A stretch of 64,000 nt of DNA from Lutimonas saemankumensis (GTDB lineage: Bacteria; Bacteroidota; Bacteroidia; Flavobacteriales; Flavobacteriaceae). Positions 43,463 to 53,098 of this stretch are shown in pieces. The notes below the pieces were generated by a model. That model ran no database searches. It had not been told where the DNA came from and worked only from the letters and a program-made list of their open reading frames with translations. Where the stretch lies: positions 930,001-994,000 of the forward strand of contig NZ_JAIUZR010000003.1 in NCBI RefSeq assembly GCF_020171465.1, written 5' to 3'. Made by a program: the position numbers and the translations under genes. Numbering within the stretch: position 1 is the first letter of the stretch; each line of letters opens with the position of its first letter.

Positions 43463-44860
43463 TTAAATATCAGGGTTTCTGACGATTTGTGCCATTAATT
43501 CTGCTTCTACAACCAGCTTGTTATTTGCGTAACCATAGGCCTGCATATGACAAATCCCCCTTCTGATTGGAGCCATAAGCTCAGCTTTGAAAATCAACGT
43601 ATCTCCCGGAAGAACTTTTTGCTTAAACCTGACATTATTCATTTTCATAAAATATGTAAGATAATTCTCAGGATCAGGAACTGTGCTTAAAACCAGAATT
43701 CCTCCACATTGTGCCATGGCTTCTACCTGCAGTACACCGGGCATTACAGGTGCACCAGGGAAATGCCCAACAAAGAATGATTCGTTCATGGTGACATTTT
43801 TCATACCCACAACATGATGATCAGAAAGTTCAATGATACGGTCAATCAACAAAAAAGGAGGTCTGTGCGGCAACAATTTCATGATCTTATGAATATCCAT
43901 AAGAGGTGGCTTGTTCAAATCGTACTGAGGTACTTTATTCCTCTTTTCAATTTTGATAAGCTTCATCATTTTTCGGGCAAACTGAGTATTGATCTTGTGG
44001 CCCGGTTTTGTTGCAATAACTTTTCCTTTAATTTTCGTTCCAATCAGGGCAAGGTCACCAATTACATCAAGAAGTTTGTGTCTTGCGGCTTCATTGGCCC
44101 AATGAAGGGTTAAATTGTCAAGAATCCCATTAGGCTTTACCTTTACAGAATCTTTTTTAAAAGCCTTGCTCAATTTCTTCATCGTGGCATCTGACAGTGG
44201 TTTATCCACATAAACGATGGCGTTATTAAGGTCCCCACCTTTGATGAGATCATTATCAAGAAGCATTTCTATTTCATGTAAAAAACTAAATGTTCTGGCA
44301 TCCGCGATTTCCTTTTTAAAATCACTCATTCTTTCCAGGTTCGCATTTTGAGTCCCCAAAATTTTTGTTCCGAAATCAACCATAGTGGTAATTTCGTACT
44401 TGTCCGAAGGCATGATCATGATCTCGCTTCCTGTTTCTTCATCTTTAAAAGAAACAATGTCTTTTACTTCGTAAATTTCTCTTTCCGCATCCTGCTCAAC
44501 GATTCCGGCTTTCTCCAGAACTTCGACAAAATATTTAGAAGACCCGTCCATGATCGGAGGCTCAGGAGCATCAATCTCAATGACAATATTATCAATGTCC
44601 ATCCCTACAATGGCAGCAAGGACGTGTTCTGAGGTATTGATCACGACCCCATTCTTCTCAATATTGGTTCCTCTTTGGGTATCGGTAACATAGCAAGCCA
44701 AGGCCTCAATAGCGGGCTGGCCTTCCAGATCCGTTCTCACAAAGGTAAAGCCGGTATTTTCTTCGGCCGGTTTAAAAGTAAGAGAAACTTGATTTCCTGT
44801 ATGCAGTCCAATTCCTTGCAAGGAAACCTCATTTCCTATAGTCTTTTGCTTTTCACTCAT
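43463..44860 (-). CDS. lpxC/fabZ: Bifunctional UDP-3-O-acyl-N-acetylglucosamine deacetylase / 3-hydroxyacyl-ACP dehydratase
   Basis: 465 aa fusion, the normal form in Bacteroidota. LpxC (about 1-310) has zinc ligands in NTSEHVLAA and in ARHKLLDVIGD, and its loop GVVINTS is also present. FabZ (about 320-465) has HRPPFLLIDRI and the catalytic His and Glu in GHFPGAPVMPGVLQVEAMAQ. LpxC commits flux to lipid A and FabZ to fatty acids, so the fusion links two users of 3-hydroxyacyl-ACP. It overlaps the stop of lpxD by 4 bp. Confidence 0.97.
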   Translation of the reverse strand: MSEKQKTIGNEVSLQGIGLHTGNQVSLTFKPAEENTGFTFVRTDLEGQPAIEALACYVTDTQRGTNIEKNGVVINTSEHVLAAIVGMDIDNIVIEIDAPEPPIMDGSSKYFVEVLEKAGIVEQDAEREIYEVKDIVSFKDEETGSEIMIMPSDKYEITTMVDFGTKILGTQNANLERMSDFKKEIADARTFSFLHEIEMLLDNDLIKGGDLNNAIVYVDKPLSDATMKKLSKAFKKDSVKVKPNGILDNLTLHWANEAARHKLLDVIGDLALIGTKIKGKVIATKPGHKINTQFARKMMKLIKIEKRNKVPQYDLNKPPLMDIHKIMKLLPHRPPFLLIDRIIELSDHHVVGMKNVTMNESFFVGHFPGAPVMPGVLQVEAMAQCGGILVLSTVPDPENYLTYFMKMNNVRFKQKVLPGDTLIFKAELMAPIRRGICHMQAYGYANNKLVVEAELMAQIVRNPDI

Positions 44861-45894
44861 TTTTTATTCTGATTATCACCAATTTTTTTTTCCAGATCAT
44901 CTAATCTCGAACATAATTTGGGTAAATTCCTAAAATGTACATATGATTTATTAAAATCGTTATAAGGCATTGCGGGGCTTCCTTGTACGATTTCACCATC
45001 AGGAATCGACTTACCTATCCCGGATTGTGCCTGAATCCTAACTTTATTGCCGATGGTTATATGCCCAACGATTCCTACCTGTCCACCAATCTTACATTCG
45101 CTTCCAATCTTCGTGGAACCCGCGATTCCAGTCTGAGCCGCTATAACCGTATGGGCACCGATTTCCACATTATGTGCCACATGAATTTGATTGTCCAGTT
45201 TTACACCGAATCTGATAATGGTTGAACCCAGAGTTGCCCTGTCTATGGTTGTACCTGATCCAATATCCACAAAATCTTCTATAATCACATTCCCGATTTG
45301 TGGGATTTTATTGTAACCTCCGTTTTTATCCGGAGCAAAACCAAAACCATCACTCCCGATAATACATCCTGAATGAATTGTACAATTATTGCCAATTTCA
45401 GTTTCAGAATATATTTTGGCACCGGCAAAAATGGTGGTATGATCACCAATAACTACATTATCTCCGATGAAAACATTGGGGTAAATTTTAACGTGATTAC
45501 CTATTTTCGCATTTTCACTAATATAGCTGAACGCCCCTAAATAAATCTCTTCCCCACATGTAGCGCTTGAATGTATAAATGAAGGCTCCTCAACACCTGA
45601 TTTATGTAATTGAATGTTGTTGTAAAATTCCAGAAGTTTAGTAAAGGCCATATAAGGGTCCTCTACCCTAATCATCGTACTGGAAACTTCTTTTTCGGGT
45701 TGGAATTTTTGATCTATAATAACAACAGATGCGTCAGTGGTATAAAGCCAGGAATTATACTTTGGATTCGACAAGAATGTTAGAGAGCCTTTTTCTCCTT
45801 CTTCAATTTTGGATAATTTTGATACCTCTTCATTTGGGTTTCCATAAACCTCCCCATTGAGGATTTCTGAGATTTGTTTGGCTGTAAATTTCAA
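44857..45894 (-). CDS. lpxD: UDP-3-O-(3-hydroxyacyl)glucosamine N-acyltransferase
   Basis: 345 aa. The N-terminal uridine-binding domain is followed by a long hexapeptide beta-helix. The catalytic His is in IHVAHNVEIGAHT and the GSDGFGFAPDKNGGYNKIPQ segment is typical of true LpxD, with a C-terminal helix. First gene of the lpxD-lpxC/fabZ-lpxA-efp-lpxD2 operon, with a full -7 box 33 bp upstream. Confidence 0.95.
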   Translation of the reverse strand: MKFTAKQISEILNGEVYGNPNEEVSKLSKIEEGEKGSLTFLSNPKYNSWLYTTDASVVIIDQKFQPEKEVSSTMIRVEDPYMAFTKLLEFYNNIQLHKSGVEEPSFIHSSATCGEEIYLGAFSYISENAKIGNHVKIYPNVFIGDNVVIGDHTTIFAGAKIYSETEIGNNCTIHSGCIIGSDGFGFAPDKNGGYNKIPQIGNVIIEDFVDIGSGTTIDRATLGSTIIRFGVKLDNQIHVAHNVEIGAHTVIAAQTGIAGSTKIGSECKIGGQVGIVGHITIGNKVRIQAQSGIGKSIPDGEIVQGSPAMPYNDFNKSYVHFRNLPKLCSRLDDLEKKIGDNQNKK

Positions 45895-45926
45895 TCGATA
45901 CGTTTTAAAATTCCTGTTGCTGATTG

Positions 45927-45934
45927 CAAAAATA
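45927..45934 (-). promoter_or_regulatory. Putative -7 box of the lipid A operon
   Basis: TATTTTTG on the minus strand fully matches TAnnTTTG within the 64-bp gap between the HD gene and lpxD. The -33 box is unclear. Confidence 0.45.
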
Positions 45935-45958
45935 CTAAATTTTAGCTATTCAGGTTAA

Positions 45959-47179
45959 TTATAACAAATTCTTTGGATAGCACAAAAAATACTTTCTAAC
46001 GGTCATGGATAATGCGGATATGCTTTCACTGTCCGAGGCCTCGACTATATCCCTCTGATCACCATTTTTATAGAGAATTGTTATAGCCTCCTTCTCTGGG
46101 TTATAAGCCTTGTTTTCAACGCTTCCATCGTAAACAAAATAATCAAGGTCTTCCCTTTTCACTCCGAGTTTTCCCCTTACATTTGATTTAACATCCTCAA
46201 TGTATTCTTTAGCAAAAGCCTCATTACTCATTTCGATTTTTGGCAATTTTCTGTTCACCACTGAATTGCACAGGTAAGAAAGAATCGAATCGTCGTGATT
46301 TGACCACAGTTTTAAGGCAGACATGACATCATAATCATCCAAACGGCTAAACATATCAAGTTTACTTTGATCAAATTTTTCCCGGTCTATGTCTTCTTTC
46401 AAAAATACTTTTAGTGTTTGGCTACACCTCAGTTCGGTACCCTGCGAGGTCAACTCTCTCGCTCTTTGCAAAATCTTTACCAGTACTTTTTCGGCCACAA
46501 TACCGGTTTTGTGAAGATACACCTGCCAGTACATAAAACGTCTTGCCATAATGAACTTCTCGGCCGAATAGATCCCCTTGTATTCCAAAACAAGTTTATC
46601 ATCCTTCACATTTAGCATCGTTATAAGACGCTCAACATTTATATTGCCCTCCGCCACACCACTATAAAAACTGTCTCTTTTCAGATAATCCAGCCTGTCC
46701 ATATCTAACTGGCTCGAAACAAGCTGATTCATAAAGACCCTGTGATAAACACCTTTAAAAATATCAATAGACAGGTCAAGCTCTCCGTTAAATTCTGTAT
46801 TCAAGGCTTCCATAAAGCGCAAGGAAACTTCTTCGTGCCTAATTTTATGAAGAAAACTATGTTCAAGAGCATGTGAAAAAGGACCATGTCCCATATCATG
46901 CAACAATATGGCCACGATTAAAGCTTCCTCCTCCTTTTCACTGATTTCGATATGTTTACTTCGAAGCGTTTCAATGGCCATCTGCATCAGGTAAGTACAA
47001 CCCAGCACATGATGAAATCTTGTATGATGTGCTCCCGGGTAAACCAAATATGATAATCCCATCTGAGAAATCCTTCTCAACCTCTGAAAATAAGGATGTT
47101 CGATTAGCTTAAAAACCAGAGGGCTTCTAACGGTTATAAAACCATAGATAGGGTCATTAAAAATTTTTATTTTTTTCAA
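45959..47179 (-). CDS. HD-domain phosphohydrolase (dGTPase-like)
   Basis: 406 aa. The HD metal site is complete: RFHHVLGCTYLM gives the first His, ILLHDMGHGPFSHALEH the His-Asp pair, and SSQLDMDRLDYLKRD the later Asp. Proteins with this layout hydrolyse dNTPs or related nucleotides to the nucleoside; the substrate of this subgroup is not established. Positioned upstream of the lipid A operon on the same strand and divergent from porX, as in many flavobacteria. Confidence 0.9.
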   Translation of the reverse strand: MKKIKIFNDPIYGFITVRSPLVFKLIEHPYFQRLRRISQMGLSYLVYPGAHHTRFHHVLGCTYLMQMAIETLRSKHIEISEKEEEALIVAILLHDMGHGPFSHALEHSFLHKIRHEEVSLRFMEALNTEFNGELDLSIDIFKGVYHRVFMNQLVSSQLDMDRLDYLKRDSFYSGVAEGNINVERLITMLNVKDDKLVLEYKGIYSAEKFIMARRFMYWQVYLHKTGIVAEKVLVKILQRARELTSQGTELRCSQTLKVFLKEDIDREKFDQSKLDMFSRLDDYDVMSALKLWSNHDDSILSYLCNSVVNRKLPKIEMSNEAFAKEYIEDVKSNVRGKLGVKREDLDYFVYDGSVENKAYNPEKEAITILYKNGDQRDIVEASDSESISALSMTVRKYFLCYPKNLL

Positions 47180-47244
47180 TATATTAACTTTGATTTTTGT
47201 ACTTTTCAGAATTAATTTTGTTCCTTGCAGTCCAAGAATATGCG

Positions 47245-47252
47245 CAAAAATA
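47245..47252 (-). promoter_or_regulatory. Putative -7 box of the HD phosphohydrolase gene
   Basis: TATTTTTG on the minus strand fully matches TAnnTTTG, 65 bp before the ATG, in the region shared with divergent porX. Confidence 0.4.
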
Positions 47253-47290
47253 AAGGTTTAATTTAATTAATCATAGTTAATAGATTTAGA

Positions 47291-48838
47291 ATGAGTTCAG
47301 GAAAAATACTTTGGGTTGACGATGAGATCCAACTTCTAAAACCCCATATGTTATTTTTAGAGAAAAAGAATTATGAAGTAACACCATGTACCAATGGTGC
47401 TGATGCCGTTGAAAGCGTTAGCGAAGAACAATTTGACATTGTTTTTCTCGATGAAAATATGCCTGGATTGTCCGGTTTGGAAACTTTGTCTCAAATTAAG
47501 GAGAAACTTCCCAATCTTCCTGTTATCATGATCACGAAGAGTGAAGAAGAATATATAATGGAAGAAGCCATTGGATCTAAAATAGCTGATTATCTGATTA
47601 AACCCGTTAATCCAAATCAAATTCTTTTGAGTTTGAAAAAAAATCTTGACACTTCGAGATTGGTATCTGAAAAGACTACCTCGAGTTATCAGCAGGAATT
47701 CAGGAAAATATCACTTGACCTCGCTATGGTCAATACTTATCAGGACTGGATAGAATTATACAAAAAACTGATCCACTGGGAAATTCAGCTGGAATCGATA
47801 GCGGATCCTGGCATGACCGAAATTCTTGAAAGCCAGAAAGAAGAGGCCAATTCTCAGTTTTACAAGTTTATCAAAAACAATTACAGGGACTGGTTTCATG
47901 GAGAAGATCGGCCGGTACTGTCACACACCTTATTTAAAGAAGTAATTGTTCCACAGCTTGAGAACGATCCGGGTACCTTGCTCGTGGTTATAGATAATCT
48001 TCGTTATGATCAGCTCCGGGTACTGGAACCGATAATTAATGAGTATTACAAGCTGAAAGAAGAAAAATCCTTCTTTAGTATTTTACCTTCAGCCACTCAA
48101 TATGCCCGTAATGCGATTTTTTCCGGGTTAATGCCACTGGATATGGAAAAGAAATTTCCACAATACTGGAAGAACGATACAGACGAAGGTGGAAAAAATC
48201 TATATGAAAATGAATTCCTGACGGAACAGATCAAAAGACTGGGGCTGGATTTAAATCACGAGTATTATAAAATCACCTCTTTGAGTCAAGGTCGTGAACT
48301 CGCTTCAAATCTGGCTAAAGTTAAAAATAACGATCTTACCGTAGTTGTTTATAATTTTGTGGACATGCTGTCACATTCCAGGACCGAAATGGATATGATC
48401 AAAGAACTGGCCAGCGATGATAAGGCGTACAGATCACTGACGCTGAGCTGGTTCAAAAATTCTCCACTTTTGGAGATTATTCAAAACGCCCAGAAAATGG
48501 GATTGAAATTGATCATCACTACGGATCATGGAACAATCAATTCTGTAAGGCCTTCAAAAGTAGTCGGAGACAAGAATATTAGCTCAAATCTGCGTTATAA
48601 AACGGGTAAAAGTCTAAGTTATAATGAAAAAGAGGTTTATGAGGTGAAGGATCCAAAAGACATATTTCTTCCTGCTCTTCATATCAGTAGCTCCTTTATA
48701 TTCGCGAAAGAAGATTATTTCTTTGCTTACCCAAATAATTACAACCACTACGTAAAATATTACAAGAACACCTATCAGCACGGAGGAATTTCTTTGGAAG
48801 AAATGATTATTCCCTGTATGACCTTTGAACCAAAGTAA
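47291..48838 (+). CDS. porX: PorX-type response regulator with PglZ/alkaline-phosphatase-like domain
   Basis: 515 aa. The receiver domain (1-120) starts ILWVDDEIQLL, has the phospho-acceptor D54 in VFLDENMPG and the Lys in YLIKPVNP. The rest is a PglZ/alkaline-phosphatase-like domain, with metal ligands likely in LLVVIDNLRYDQ and in LIITTDHGTINS. PorX controls type IX secretion genes in Bacteroidota and its phosphatase domain cleaves signalling nucleotides (known for the family). No PorY sensor gene is adjacent. A T9SS-targeted protein is encoded at 5695 in this window. Confidence 0.93.
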   Translation: MSSGKILWVDDEIQLLKPHMLFLEKKNYEVTPCTNGADAVESVSEEQFDIVFLDENMPGLSGLETLSQIKEKLPNLPVIMITKSEEEYIMEEAIGSKIADYLIKPVNPNQILLSLKKNLDTSRLVSEKTTSSYQQEFRKISLDLAMVNTYQDWIELYKKLIHWEIQLESIADPGMTEILESQKEEANSQFYKFIKNNYRDWFHGEDRPVLSHTLFKEVIVPQLENDPGTLLVVIDNLRYDQLRVLEPIINEYYKLKEEKSFFSILPSATQYARNAIFSGLMPLDMEKKFPQYWKNDTDEGGKNLYENEFLTEQIKRLGLDLNHEYYKITSLSQGRELASNLAKVKNNDLTVVVYNFVDMLSHSRTEMDMIKELASDDKAYRSLTLSWFKNSPLLEIIQNAQKMGLKLIITTDHGTINSVRPSKVVGDKNISSNLRYKTGKSLSYNEKEVYEVKDPKDIFLPALHISSSFIFAKEDYFFAYPNNYNHYVKYYKNTYQHGGISLEEMIIPCMTFEPK

Positions 48839-49034
48839 AAGTTTCGTTTTAATCTGAACTTGATTCATCTTAATTCAAACCATAATTGAATTATGATTTG
48901 AATAATTAAGATCCTTTACATTTATAAATGCGTAATAAAGCACTGTAATTTTTAGTGATTTATTAGTCTGTTTTTGAAAGAATTTTATCAATTTTGCAAA
49001 AGCAAATTTAACTAATCATTTAAACAGGAAATTG

Positions 49035-50093
49035 ATGAAAAAACATAATTTTAGTGCGGGACCTTGTATCCTTCCTCAGGAAGTCCTAAAAAAGGCCTCA
49101 GAAGCTGTTTTGAACTTCAACAATCTGGACCTTTCACTGATAGAAATCTCTCACAGAAGTGCTGATTTTGTTGAAGTAATGGAAACAGCCAGGAATCTCG
49201 TTCTGGAGTTATTAGACCTAAAAGATAAAGGTTACTCCGCATTGTTTCTTCAAGGTGGGGCCAGTCTTGAGTTTTTGATGGCTCCATATAACCTTCTGCC
49301 CGAAGATGGAAAAGCGGCTTATATTGATACAGGAACCTGGAGTGCGAAATCAATTAAGGAGGCAAAGCTGTTAGGTGAGATCGATGTAATTGCTTCTTCC
49401 AAGGATAAAAACTACAATTACATCCCTAAAGATATTGAAATTCCTGCTGATGCCACTTATGTTCACTGCACGAGTAACAACACGATTTTTGGAACTCAAT
49501 TCAAAACTTTTCCTCAGACAGATAAGCTCCTTGTATGTGATATGAGTTCGGATATTTTTTCACGTGAACTCGACTTTAGTCAGTTTGACCTGATTTATGC
49601 GGGGGCTCAGAAAAATATGGGTCCGGCAGGTACAACCCTGGTGGTTGTAAAAAATGACATACTCGGCAAAACGGGTCGTAAAATTCCATCTATGCTGGAT
49701 TATCAGGTACATATCTCTAAAGACAGTATGTTCAATACACCATCAGTATTTCCTGTATACGTTTCAATGCTTACCCTTCAATGGCTTAAAGATCTTGGAG
49801 GTATAAAAGGAATTGAAAAAATCAATGAGGAAAAAGCAGAACTTCTTTATGGAGAAATAGATTCAAATCCACTTTTCCAGGGTGTTGCAGAAAAGGAAGA
49901 TCGATCAACAATGAATGTTACTTTTACATTGACAGATGAAAGTAAAAAAGATGAATTTGACAAAAAATGGAAAGCTGCCGGCATAAGTGGAATCAATGGC
50001 CACAGATCTGTTGGAGGATACAGAGCAAGTATATACAATGCGATGCCATTGGAAAGTGTACAGGCCCTGGTAGATGTAATGAAGGCACTTTAA
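49035..50093 (+). CDS. serC: Phosphoserine aminotransferase
   Basis: 352 aa from the ATG at 49035; a TTG one codon earlier is in frame. KHNFSAGPCILPQEVL and SHRSADFVE are SerC landmarks, and YAGAQKNMGPAGTTLVVV holds the PLP Lys. The C-terminal HRSVGGYRASIYNAMP binds substrate phosphate. It transaminates 3-phosphohydroxypyruvate to phosphoserine. It is followed after 21 bp by serA, the enzyme for the step before. Confidence 0.96.
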   Translation: MKKHNFSAGPCILPQEVLKKASEAVLNFNNLDLSLIEISHRSADFVEVMETARNLVLELLDLKDKGYSALFLQGGASLEFLMAPYNLLPEDGKAAYIDTGTWSAKSIKEAKLLGEIDVIASSKDKNYNYIPKDIEIPADATYVHCTSNNTIFGTQFKTFPQTDKLLVCDMSSDIFSRELDFSQFDLIYAGAQKNMGPAGTTLVVVKNDILGKTGRKIPSMLDYQVHISKDSMFNTPSVFPVYVSMLTLQWLKDLGGIKGIEKINEEKAELLYGEIDSNPLFQGVAEKEDRSTMNVTFTLTDESKKDEFDKKWKAAGISGINGHRSVGGYRASIYNAMPLESVQALVDVMKAL

Positions 50094-50114
50094 AAATAAA
50101 AAAATAAATAAATT

Positions 50115-51065
50115 ATGAAGGTATTAGCAAATGACGGAATAGCGACTTCAGGAATCATTGCTTTGGAAAATGCAGGATTCGAAGTCATCTTAAAAACAGT
50201 TGCGCAGGAGCAATTGGCTGATTTTATAAATGAGAATCAGATAGATGTACTTCTGGTAAGAAGTGCGACAAAAGTACGTGAAGGATTAATTGACAGTTGT
50301 CCATCGATAAAGATTATTGGTCGCGGAGGAGTTGGAATGGATAATATTGATGTTGATTATGCGCGCAACAAAGGGATCAAGGTCATTAATACCCCGGCAG
50401 CATCCTCTCATTCTGTAGCAGAGCTTGTTTTTGCTCATTTGTTTGGCATGGTTCGGTTTTTACATGATTCAAATCAAAATATGCCTCTTGAAGGAGATTC
50501 TAAGTTCAAAGAATTGAAAAAGGCTTATGCTAAAGGTGTTGAATTAAGAGGTAAAACCTTGGGAATTCTTGGATTTGGACGTATTGGACAAGCTACTGCA
50601 AAAATTGGTTTGGGAGTTGGAATGAAAGTAGTTGCATACGACCCTTATATCGATGCGGCAAATATCCAACTTGATTTCTTTGACAAACAGCACGTAAATT
50701 TCACGATTGACACCATTGATAAAGAAGCCGTTTTACAACAGGCTGATTTTATTTCTCTTCATGTTCCTGCTCAGGACGAATATGTAATTGGAGAAAAAGA
50801 ATTTAAGATAATGAAAGACGGGGCGGGTATTGTAAATGCCGCTCGTGGCGGGGTTATCGATGAGAAGGCTCTTATCGAAGCCATTGAAGATGGGAAAATT
50901 TCAAACGCGGCTTTGGATGTCTTTGAAAATGAACCAACACCCGAAATCAAATTACTGATGAACAGAAGTATTTCTTTAACTCCCCATATTGGAGCTGCAA
51001 CAAAAGAAGCTCAGGACAGAATTGGAGAAGAATTAGCGACTCAGATAATAGAGATTTTATCCTGA
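50115..51065 (+). CDS. serA: D-3-phosphoglycerate dehydrogenase, short form
   Basis: 316 aa. The NAD motif GKTLGILGFGRIGQATA is at about 145-160, the catalytic His lies in LTPHIGAAT, and VNAARGGVIDEKAL is present. It oxidises 3-phosphoglycerate to start serine synthesis. It has no C-terminal ACT domain, so serine feedback of the E. coli type is not expected. Pairs with serC, and a strong terminator follows. Confidence 0.93.
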   Translation: MKVLANDGIATSGIIALENAGFEVILKTVAQEQLADFINENQIDVLLVRSATKVREGLIDSCPSIKIIGRGGVGMDNIDVDYARNKGIKVINTPAASSHSVAELVFAHLFGMVRFLHDSNQNMPLEGDSKFKELKKAYAKGVELRGKTLGILGFGRIGQATAKIGLGVGMKVVAYDPYIDAANIQLDFFDKQHVNFTIDTIDKEAVLQQADFISLHVPAQDEYVIGEKEFKIMKDGAGIVNAARGGVIDEKALIEAIEDGKISNAALDVFENEPTPEIKLLMNRSISLTPHIGAATKEAQDRIGEELATQIIEILS

Positions 51066-51165
51066 TTTTGCCTAAACGAATCCGGATATAAATTACTTTA
51101 ATATTAGGACAATAACTTTCCGATATAAAAATGGGTTCATTATAGCCTTTTCCAATTGGATTTAA

Positions 51166-51199
51166 AAACACTCCAAAATGATTTGGAGTGTTTTTCTTT
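51166..51199 (+). terminator. Terminator after serC-serA
   Basis: ACACTCCAAA (51168-51177) and TTTGGAGTGT (51182-51191) are perfect inverted repeats with a 4-nt loop, followed by a T-rich tail. Confidence 0.92.
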
Positions 51200-51314
51200 G
51201 ATAAAACTTTGTTTTTATTGTTCGTTAGCTAAGAAAATAAAACTTTTGAATTCAAAACTAAACTTCATTTCATCCTTATTAGAATCTGAAAAATAGTGGA
51301 AATTATTTCTTATT

Positions 51315-52958
51315 CTATTCCGAAGATAATTGATCAAAATTGAGATTTTTCAAAATCATCCTATTCTTATATTCAAAGTTTTTGTTAATCAAACTTTTTG
51401 TCGAATCAAATTCAATAAAAGATACATTGGCCAAATCAGCCATAGTATAAATTAGATCCTCAGAATTGTATTTTCTATCCACATCTATTTCAAAAGTCTT
51501 AAAATGTTGTGTGGTGTAATCTGACGACCAGATAATAAAAGGTATTTCATACATGGTACTTCTAAACTTTTCTTCCCAATGACCTGCGATATTCAGAGAT
51601 TGATAAACTTCCTCACCGTGATCTGAAAGGTATAAAAAACTTGATCTGGTTTTTGATTCCTTAAGTAAGGAAATTATCTCACTAATAACATAATCGTTAT
51701 ATAAAATTGCGTTATCGTATTCATTAATGTATTTATATGCATCTTCATGTTTAAACTTCGTTCTAGGGGTAGATTTAAATTTATCGAAATCTTCAGGATA
51801 TCTTTCATCATATCTAGTATGTGTTCCCAGGAGATGAAGTATAATCAACTTGTTCTCAGTATCATTTGACAATACCTCTTTTAATGGATTCAATATTTCT
51901 CCATCTAAAGGAGTGTAATCGTAACTTGATATAAAAATTTGATCGTCGCAAGCATTTGAAATACCTGTGACAAAAGATGAGTTGACACCGGTTTTATCTT
52001 GGGCCGAAATCCAGTAAGTTTTGAATCCTGCCTTGTTAAATAACTGTATTATTGATCCGTCAAACTTTCTTTCAGGATTGTTATAATCGCCTAAAGTTAG
52101 AATTTTACTCAACGAAGGAATGGTTGAAGCATGGGGTGAAATTACGTTTTGAAAAATTAGAAGCTCATTTTTTAATTCATTGAGTCGCGGTGTTGTATTA
52201 CGATAATATCCATAGATACCCATGTGCCCGTTCGTTGTTGACTCCCCCAGAACCAATACAACATTTTGGTTTGATTGATTAGATTTTAATTTGACATTGC
52301 TGAAATTTCCTCCAACTTTATTGTTTCCTAACTTTTGAAAGGACAACCAATCTTGATGGTAATGATTGTATCCTTTAACAATTGTGTACGGTAAGAAATT
52401 ATACTTGTTGTAATAGAGAAAAACAGCAAAAACCAAAGTCGCACTAAAAAAAATGAATAATTGTTTAATCGCTCTTGACCCTCCCTCTATAATTAAATAA
52501 TCCGATTTATTTATCCTGAAATACTTTCTAATCAAATATGATGAAACAGAAATGCATAGGAGTATAAAAGACCCAAATAAGAATAGGTTTTTGTCAAAAT
52601 ACATGGATAAAAACGAAGAAGCTTCGGATTTGTTTGTTTCCAGAAGAACATACATCGAACTTTGAGAAAAATTGTACTCAAACAGGTAAATATGCGAGAA
52701 ATCTATAAATACCATAAGATTCAATAGTATTAGACTCGTAATTTCCATAATAGCACCAACGGAATGATTAAATATAAGGGTAGCCCCAAGTACCGTTAAT
52801 AAAATAATGAGAATATTAAACCCTAATACATCTGGATACAAATACTTTCCATAAATGATAAAAATCAATGCAGGAGATACCAGAATTGGTAAACTATATA
52901 AGATTCTGGCAATATTTAGCTCCTTATTTACAAACAGATCCCTGAGAATAACTTTCAT
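51315..52958 (-). CDS. Phosphoethanolamine transferase (EptA/sulfatase-fold)
   Basis: 547 aa. Five N-terminal membrane segments lie within residues ~15-180 (e.g. IARILYSLPILVSPALIFI, LFIFFSATLVFAVFLYY). The periplasmic sulfatase-fold domain begins QNVVLVLGESTTNGHMGIYGY, where a Thr of the ESTT motif is the expected nucleophile, and continues to FLYLSDHGEEVY with metal ligands. The family moves phosphoethanolamine onto lipid A or other glycans. The gene is AT-richer than its neighbours (28% GC in bases 52501-52560 against 40% in 50581-50640 of serA) and sits alone on the minus strand between serA and DUF1015, genes that are often adjacent. It looks like an insertion. Confidence 0.87.
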   Translation of the reverse strand: MKVILRDLFVNKELNIARILYSLPILVSPALIFIIYGKYLYPDVLGFNILIILLTVLGATLIFNHSVGAIMEITSLILLNLMVFIDFSHIYLFEYNFSQSSMYVLLETNKSEASSFLSMYFDKNLFLFGSFILLCISVSSYLIRKYFRINKSDYLIIEGGSRAIKQLFIFFSATLVFAVFLYYNKYNFLPYTIVKGYNHYHQDWLSFQKLGNNKVGGNFSNVKLKSNQSNQNVVLVLGESTTNGHMGIYGYYRNTTPRLNELKNELLIFQNVISPHASTIPSLSKILTLGDYNNPERKFDGSIIQLFNKAGFKTYWISAQDKTGVNSSFVTGISNACDDQIFISSYDYTPLDGEILNPLKEVLSNDTENKLIILHLLGTHTRYDERYPEDFDKFKSTPRTKFKHEDAYKYINEYDNAILYNDYVISEIISLLKESKTRSSFLYLSDHGEEVYQSLNIAGHWEEKFRSTMYEIPFIIWSSDYTTQHFKTFEIDVDRKYNSEDLIYTMADLANVSFIEFDSTKSLINKNFEYKNRMILKNLNFDQLSSE

Positions 52959-53041
52959 ATGACATAAATAACGAATTAATTTTGAATTTATTAATTATTA
53001 CGATTTAAAGGACAGTTTATTTTAAATCTACGATAAATCTC

Positions 53042-53049
53042 TATTTTTG
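53042..53049 (+). promoter_or_regulatory. Putative -7 box of the DUF1015 gene
   Basis: TATTTTTG fully matches TAnnTTTG, 49 bp before the ATG. The -33 region (TTTAT) is a weak match. Confidence 0.35.
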
Positions 53050-53098
53050 TTTTATGATGCATCATTTGATTTAGAAAAAAGTTAATCAATATCCAACA

